This document shows, one piece after another, positions 31,201 through 34,129 of a stretch of DNA of 34,129 nucleotides. Where the stretch lies: contig CAZMFO010000006.1 in the NCBI GenBank assembly GCA_964565615.1, positions 1-34,129 of the forward strand. The letters are read 5' to 3'. Under the pieces are notes generated by a model. It was not told the origin of the DNA. It saw only the letters and a list, made by a program, of their open reading frames with translations, and searched no databases. Every line of letters begins with the position of its first letter. Positions within the stretch are counted from its first letter, which is position 1. Source of the DNA: HK-STAS-PATE-36 sp964565615. Its GTDB lineage: Bacteria; Patescibacteriota; Saccharimonadia; Saccharimonadales; JAGQNJ01. Made by a program: the position numbers and the translations under genes.

Positions 31201-31762
31201 TTTTTCGTTTACGATCAATCTTGACATAAATAGCTCCGTTGCTAGCGGTTTCAAACTCTAACCACGCGCCTCTTCCAGGAATAACTTTAGCACCATAAAG
31301 ATTGCCAGTGGTGCTTTGTTCGGCAGTAAAGAAAACTCCAGCGGAACGGATTAACTGGCTAACCACCACTCTTTCGGCACCATTTATCACAAATGTACCC
31401 CTAGAAGTCATCCACGGAAAATCACCCAAGTAGATTTCTTGTTCTTTAACTTCGCCGGTAACTTTGTTGGTTAATACGACAGTTGCTTTAAGTGGGGCCT
31501 CAAACGAGATATTGTTCTCGCGAGCTTCTGTTTCGGTGGTTTTTGGATCTTCAAAATGATAATCTTTAAAACTTAATGATAATTTTGTGCCAGTGTAGTC
31601 GTCAATTGGGCTAACCTCGGCCAGAAGCTCCCCCAATCCTTCTTCAACGAACCACTGAAACGATTTGTTTTGATGGTCTACCAAATTTGGTAAATCCAAG
31701 ATGTCATTTTTTTGTGTAAAGTATGTGCGTTTTTGAGACGCAATTGCAGACGTTTTTGCCAT
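28214..31762 (-). CDS. rpoB: RNA polymerase beta subunit with acidic C-terminal tail
   Basis: The 1182-residue beta subunit. Landmarks are the rifampicin region SSQLSQFMDQINPLSELAA then KRRLSSMGPGGLSRERAGFE, VETPEGANIGLVLNLG, the GEDAIII-like NFEDAIIISRKLVEDD, GDKLGGRHGNKGVIARVLP and the C-terminal GGKAQNGGQRFGEMEVWALE. The rifampicin hot-spot His526 (E. coli numbering) is Ala400 here and Asn518 is Ile392. After the conserved end (about residue 1110) there is a 70-residue acidic tail rich in Asp and Glu. AAGGAG stands 14 bases from the ATG, longer than usual. The gene starts the rpoBC unit. Confidence 0.98.
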   Translation of the reverse strand: MAKTSAIASQKRTYFTQKNDILDLPNLVDHQNKSFQWFVEEGLGELLAEVSPIDDYTGTKLSLSFKDYHFEDPKTTETEARENNISFEAPLKATVVLTNKVTGEVKEQEIYLGDFPWMTSRGTFVINGAERVVVSQLIRSAGVFFTAEQSTTGNLYGAKVIPGRGAWLEFETASNGAIYVKIDRKRKIAVTSLLRALGMTEAKIREALAHIDQGKVSYLDATLEKDPAKGTNEALIEVFRKLRPGDLATVDNARSLIENMFYNYKRFDFSRVGRYKLNKRLNLDVANTVENRVMRLDDLIAIIAEIIRLNNTQEPADDIDSLANRRVKLVGELVQRQFRVGLLRMERNTKDRMSMCEIETVTPGQLVNARPIVAAVREFFASSQLSQFMDQINPLSELAAKRRLSSMGPGGLSRERAGFEVRDAHATHYGRICAVETPEGANIGLVLNLGLYAQINEYGFIETPYIKVINAVSAKDASGHFASQDLEDENGKVLVKAGKQVTSADASKLAKVKTRLTWPVKAKVTDKIVYLDASEEEQAIIAGSNEEVDSSGYFVNERVSARNCLVSGEVDSYEVTHMDASRRQIIGSSAGLIPFIEKNFVYRSLMGSNQQRQAVPLVQPRRPLVGTGLEGVVASNTGQLVQAIEDGEVVKASADEVVVKYSKTGKVTYNPQHFVRSNEGSSINQKVVVNRGDKLKIGDPIIEGMSIDGGELALGKDLVAAFMPWSGYNFEDAIIISRKLVEDDTLTSIHIVDYMTEVRETKLGPEIITRDIPNVSDEALRHLDEDGIVTIGADVHPGDILVGKITPKGEQELSSEERLLRAIFGEKAKDVRDTSQRMSNGKHGKVVGVKVFSRENGHELKAGVLMQIQVFVAQMRKIAVGDKLGGRHGNKGVIARVLPVEDMPFMEDGTPIDIILNPLGVPSRMNIGQLFETHLGMAARALGLYVASPSFDGVPIEKIQDLLSEAGLPKDGKQQLYDGRTGEAFLERTTVGSLYMIKLNHMIVDKIHARSTGPYTMVTQQPLGGKAQNGGQRFGEMEVWALEAYGAANTLQEMLTIKSDDVYGRSKAYESIIKKTPIIGPKVPESFNVLVKELQGLGLKVDLMLPDKAIDAEDVLAENIKDEATNQSDVDVPMPEISDVDLTAEDGVDEFDLMELDDQVHAGVIADASEDEVQIEENEEAK

Positions 31763-31810
31763 AACGTGTGTGCACTCTCCTTAATACTATCCGCTAGCTC
31801 TTACTACATT

Positions 31811-31834
31811 GCTACAACAACCCAAAATTGTAGC
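31811..31834. promoter_or_regulatory. Inverted repeat over the rpoB start site
   Basis: GCTACAA and TTGTAGC form perfect seven-base arms separated by ten bases. One arm includes the -10 box of the candidate rpoB promoter, so a protein bound here would block initiation; in RNA only part of the repeat would be transcribed. Confidence 0.45.
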
Positions 31835-31835
31835 A
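31827..31835 (-). promoter_or_regulatory. Candidate extended -10 promoter of rpoBC
   Basis: The minus strand reads TGC-TACAAT, an extended -10 element, about 65 bases before the rpoB ATG. No good -35 is seen at 17 bases, which extended -10 promoters can do without. Confidence 0.55.
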
Positions 31836-31991
31836 AATATACCAAAAACTATATGGATGCTAATTTATTGATAAATGATAAATGCGCGCGAAGATTCTAA
31901 GCATAATTTGGGTAGCTATCTAGGGTACAAATAGCATAGCCCGCTTACCCTACTTCTTAAACAATCAGTTTACACAAAAGTTCTAATTGTG

Positions 31992-32588
31992 TCAAAGAAT
32001 TTTATCAACAAGACCGTATTTTTTGGCTTCTTGGGCATCCATCCAGAAATCTCGTTCTGCATCTTGAGTAATTTTCTTGATGGTCTGACCGGTATTTTTA
32101 GCTAAAATTTGATTTAGAAGTTGTTTTAATCTAAGGCCTTCTTTGAGGTCTATCTCCATATCTGTTACTTTACCTCTAGTGCCGGCAGAAGGTTGATGAA
32201 TCATCACCGTAGCGTGTGGTAATAGGAATCGCTTGCCTTTTGATCCAGAACTCAGCAAAAATGCCGCAGCACTGGCTTGAACGCCAATACCTACTGTCTG
32301 GATATCACATTTAACATATTGCATTGTGTCATATATTGCTAGGGCATCATATACACTACCACCGGGACTATTGATGTAAAACTTGATATCTTTTTTTGGA
32401 TCCTCGTTCTCTAAAAACAACATCTGGGCAACAACTAAGTTTGAAGTATGTTCATTAACATCCGTTCCTAAAAAAATAATCCTGTCTTTTAACAATCGCG
32501 AATAGATATCAAAGGCTCTTTCCATTCGGCCTTCGGTTTCGATCACTGTCGGTACTAATACCGTGCTTTTTAATGACTGCTTGTTCAT
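31992..32588 (-). CDS. clpP: ATP-dependent Clp protease proteolytic subunit
   Basis: ClpP (198 residues) forms the barrel-shaped serine protease that degrades proteins fed by ClpX or ClpC. The catalytic triad is complete: Ser106 in GVQASAAAF, His131 in MIHQP and Asp180 in ERDFWMDAQEA. The N-terminal half shows RIIFLGTDVNEHTSNLVVAQ and INSPGGSVYDALAIYDTMQ. The strand before the active serine reads GVQASAAA where E. coli has GQAASMGA. It is transcribed from a promoter carrying a CIRCE operator, so heat-shock control by HrcA is expected. Confidence 0.98.
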   Translation of the reverse strand: MNKQSLKSTVLVPTVIETEGRMERAFDIYSRLLKDRIIFLGTDVNEHTSNLVVAQMLFLENEDPKKDIKFYINSPGGSVYDALAIYDTMQYVKCDIQTVGIGVQASAAAFLLSSGSKGKRFLLPHATVMIHQPSAGTRGKVTDMEIDLKEGLRLKQLLNQILAKNTGQTIKKITQDAERDFWMDAQEAKKYGLVDKIL

Positions 32589-32615
32589 CTAAATCCTCTA
32601 TATTAATGTACTATA

Positions 32616-32645
32616 AGTATAAACTAGCTAGCACTCTTCAGTCAA
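32616..32645 (-). promoter_or_regulatory. Promoter of clpP
   Basis: On the minus strand TTGACT (32645-32640) and TATACT (32621-32616) are spaced by 18 bases. The -35 box lies in the spacer of the CIRCE element, so HrcA binding would cover it. GAGGA precedes the clpP ATG at a workable distance. Confidence 0.75.
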
Positions 32646-32654
32646 GAGTGCTAA
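32628..32654. promoter_or_regulatory. CIRCE element (HrcA operator)
   Basis: The plus strand reads CTAGCACTC, nine bases, GAGTGCTAA. The CIRCE consensus is TTAGCACTC-N9-GAGTGCTAA, so only one of 18 arm positions differs. It overlaps the -35 region of clpP. HrcA is the known repressor of this site; its gene is not in the window. Confidence 0.95.
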
Positions 32655-32675
32655 TAGAATAATGAGCTACGAGGG

Positions 32676-33983
32676 TTACGATGTCGCAATCTCAACCAAT
32701 CGTTTTACCGTTTTTTCGGTAACCATTCTGGAGGCAATTTCTTGCCGTGCTTCCGGTTTAGCAAGTTCCTCTTGCATAGTCGGATCGCTATATTGAGCCT
32801 TCAACTCATCAATCTTGTCGTTTAATTCTTCTTTGGTAACATCAAGATTCTCTTTAAGAGAAATTTCCGATAGAACTAATCCCGTTTTTACTCGTCGCTC
32901 GGCTTCGGGCTTTAGTTGCTGGCTCGCAAACTGATCCTCATTTAAACCTTCCGCATCCAGCATTTCCTGCCAAGTCTGCCCTCTATATGTAAGGTTTTGC
33001 CTTACCTCTTTCTTTAACCGTTCAATTTGCTGGTTTACTAACGATTCTGGTAAATCTACTGTGCTTTTGTCTACTGTCTCAGAGACAATTTGATGCTCTA
33101 TCTCTTGATCTTTTTGCTTCTGTCTCTCCTTAATAAGATGTTTTTTGATATCGGCCTTAAGCTCTGCAACCGTCTTAAATGGGCCAATTTTTTGGGCAAA
33201 CTCTGCGTCTAAATTTGGCTTGATAACTTCGTTTATTTTATTAATCTTTACAGTAAAGGTAACTTTTTTGTTTGATAACTCTTTAGCTCCGTAATCTTTA
33301 GGAAACTTAAGGCTAAAAGTCTTTTCTTCTTTAGGCTGTAAACCAACAAGATTATCTTCAAACCCCGGTATAAAGGCCTTGCTCCCTAATAAAAGAGCAT
33401 AATCTTTGCCATCGGCACCTTTGATTGGCTGATTTTTGCTGTCTTTGCCAGAGAAATCAATCACAACTTCATCACCAAGCTTTGCCAGCCTTGATACTTC
33501 TGTTTTAGTAGCCATATTGGTTCGTAATTTATCTATGACATCATCGATATCTTTTGCTTCAACTTTTGCCTTGATGATTTTCTTTTTTATTTGCTTGTAG
33601 TTTGCTAACTTGATGTTTCCGAGCGTATCTACTTCGGCATCAAACTCTAGTGTAGTAAACGGTACGAATTTGGAGATAGAAATGTTCGGGGTGCCAATAG
33701 GCTTGAGCTTTTCTAAACCGATGGCCTTAAAATAAAAGCTGTTCAGGGCCTGATCGACAAACTCAGTCTGTAATTTTGCGGAATCTAGATGTTTTTCTAT
33801 AACTCCCAAGGGTGCTTTGCCTTGGCGAAAACCAGGCACTTTAACTGATTTTTGGAATTGACTAAGCACAGCATCTCGTAGGGTTACTAACTCCGACAAA
33901 TCAGGAATTATATTTAATTTTACTTTGGTAGATGAAACATCGCTTCTTTTTACTTGCATAGAGTATAACTTTATCATCAACAT
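32676..33983 (-). CDS. tig: Trigger factor
   Basis: Trigger factor is the ribosome-bound chaperone that meets nascent chains at the tunnel exit and docks on L23. The 435-residue frame has the ribosome-binding signature VPGFRQGKAPLGVIEKHL, an FKBP-type prolyl isomerase domain (about 165-240: DEVVIDFSGKDSKNQP, SKAFIPGFEDNLVGLQPKEE) and a long helical C-terminal domain. Three in-frame ATGs are possible: 33983 has AGG at a short distance, while 33959 (MQVKRSDVSS) matches the usual family N-terminus but lacks a Shine-Dalgarno. I keep the longer form with reserve. It precedes clpP, a common pairing. Confidence 0.94.
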   Translation of the reverse strand: MLMIKLYSMQVKRSDVSSTKVKLNIIPDLSELVTLRDAVLSQFQKSVKVPGFRQGKAPLGVIEKHLDSAKLQTEFVDQALNSFYFKAIGLEKLKPIGTPNISISKFVPFTTLEFDAEVDTLGNIKLANYKQIKKKIIKAKVEAKDIDDVIDKLRTNMATKTEVSRLAKLGDEVVIDFSGKDSKNQPIKGADGKDYALLLGSKAFIPGFEDNLVGLQPKEEKTFSLKFPKDYGAKELSNKKVTFTVKINKINEVIKPNLDAEFAQKIGPFKTVAELKADIKKHLIKERQKQKDQEIEHQIVSETVDKSTVDLPESLVNQQIERLKKEVRQNLTYRGQTWQEMLDAEGLNEDQFASQQLKPEAERRVKTGLVLSEISLKENLDVTKEELNDKIDELKAQYSDPTMQEELAKPEARQEIASRMVTEKTVKRLVEIATS

Positions 33984-34089
33984 CTTGCCTAGTCTAGCCT
34001 AAATTAAATTATCCGACAGTCCCTGCCAATAATACTGCATAGCTAGTTATGGTCTAGTGTAGTGCTAAGAGGTATAACCACTAGTGGCA

Positions 34090-34118
34090 TTGACAACCCT
34101 TGTGTTTGGTGCTATGAT
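34090..34118 (+). promoter_or_regulatory. Strong rightward promoter at the window edge
   Basis: The plus strand has a perfect TTGACA (34090-34095), a 17-base spacer and TATGAT (34113-34118) preceded by TGC, an extended -10. It is divergent from tig and must serve a gene or RNA beyond the right edge. Confidence 0.75.
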
Positions 34119-34129
34119 GTAATTTGTTA

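Noticed and set aside
34071..34096. Leftward promoter TTGTCA/TATACC for tig
   Set aside because: The 14-base spacing is too short for a normal sigma-70 promoter; the same region fits a rightward promoter much better.
1..34129. UGA read as a sense codon genome-wide
   Set aside because: TGA ends the pseudouridine synthase gene and rpsQ at normal positions, and the conserved proteins need no TGA read-through.
1..34129. Mobile elements, CRISPR arrays, long repeats
   Set aside because: None was seen; the block is continuous core genes with no transposase, integrase or repeated spacers.

Overview
The window is a 34 kb block of core information-processing genes, all on the minus strand. Several traits suggest a Candidatus Saccharibacteria (TM7) or other Patescibacteria/CPR genome. 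The DNA is AT-rich with short gaps. The gene for ribosomal protein uL30 is missing from the spc cluster, and adk and map are missing between secY and infA. Ribosomal proteins S4, S14 and L36 lack zinc-binding cysteines. UGA works as a normal stop codon (rluA-family gene, rpsQ), so this is not the SR1/Gracilibacteria code. The assignment rests on these traits, not on a database search.

Layout from right to left, the direction of transcription: tig; then clpP behind a promoter with a near-perfect CIRCE operator; rpoB-rpoC; the str cluster rpsL-rpsG-(unknown 102 aa gene)-fusA; tuf with its own promoter and a strong terminator; a short broken or recoded ORF; rpsJ; an 89-residue membrane protein gene; the S10/spc run rplC-D-W-B-rpsS-rplV-rpsC-rplP-rpmC-rpsQ-rplN-X-E-rpsN-H-(34-residue membrane ORF)-rplF-R-rpsE-rplO-secY; the alpha-type run infA-rpmJ-rpsM-K-D-rpoA-rplQ-M-rpsI ending in an intrinsic terminator; then a 67-residue unknown gene, trpS, a 50-residue ORF, an RluA-family pseudouridine synthase, a clamp-loader delta-prime subunit, a TPR protein and tRNA-Thr(UGU), cut by the window start. 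A strong promoter at the right edge points out of the window on the plus strand.

Together the genes encode most of the ribosome core, RNA polymerase (alpha, beta, beta-prime), three translation factors (IF-1, EF-Tu, EF-G), the protein channel SecY and the nascent-chain chaperone/protease pair trigger factor and ClpP. Many junctions are the one-base TAATG overlap, which implies translational coupling and lends weight to two small ORFs joined the same way.

The most notable points are: EF-G with altered guanine-recognition motifs (NKIN for NKxD, GGD for GSA) while EF-Tu next door is normal; a 34-codon membrane-protein ORF fitted exactly between rpsH and rplF; CIRCE control of clpP; loss of both zinc sites in RpoC together with zinc-free ribosomal proteins; Ala at the rifampicin hot-spot His526 of RpoB; and a possible attenuator ahead of the trpS unit.
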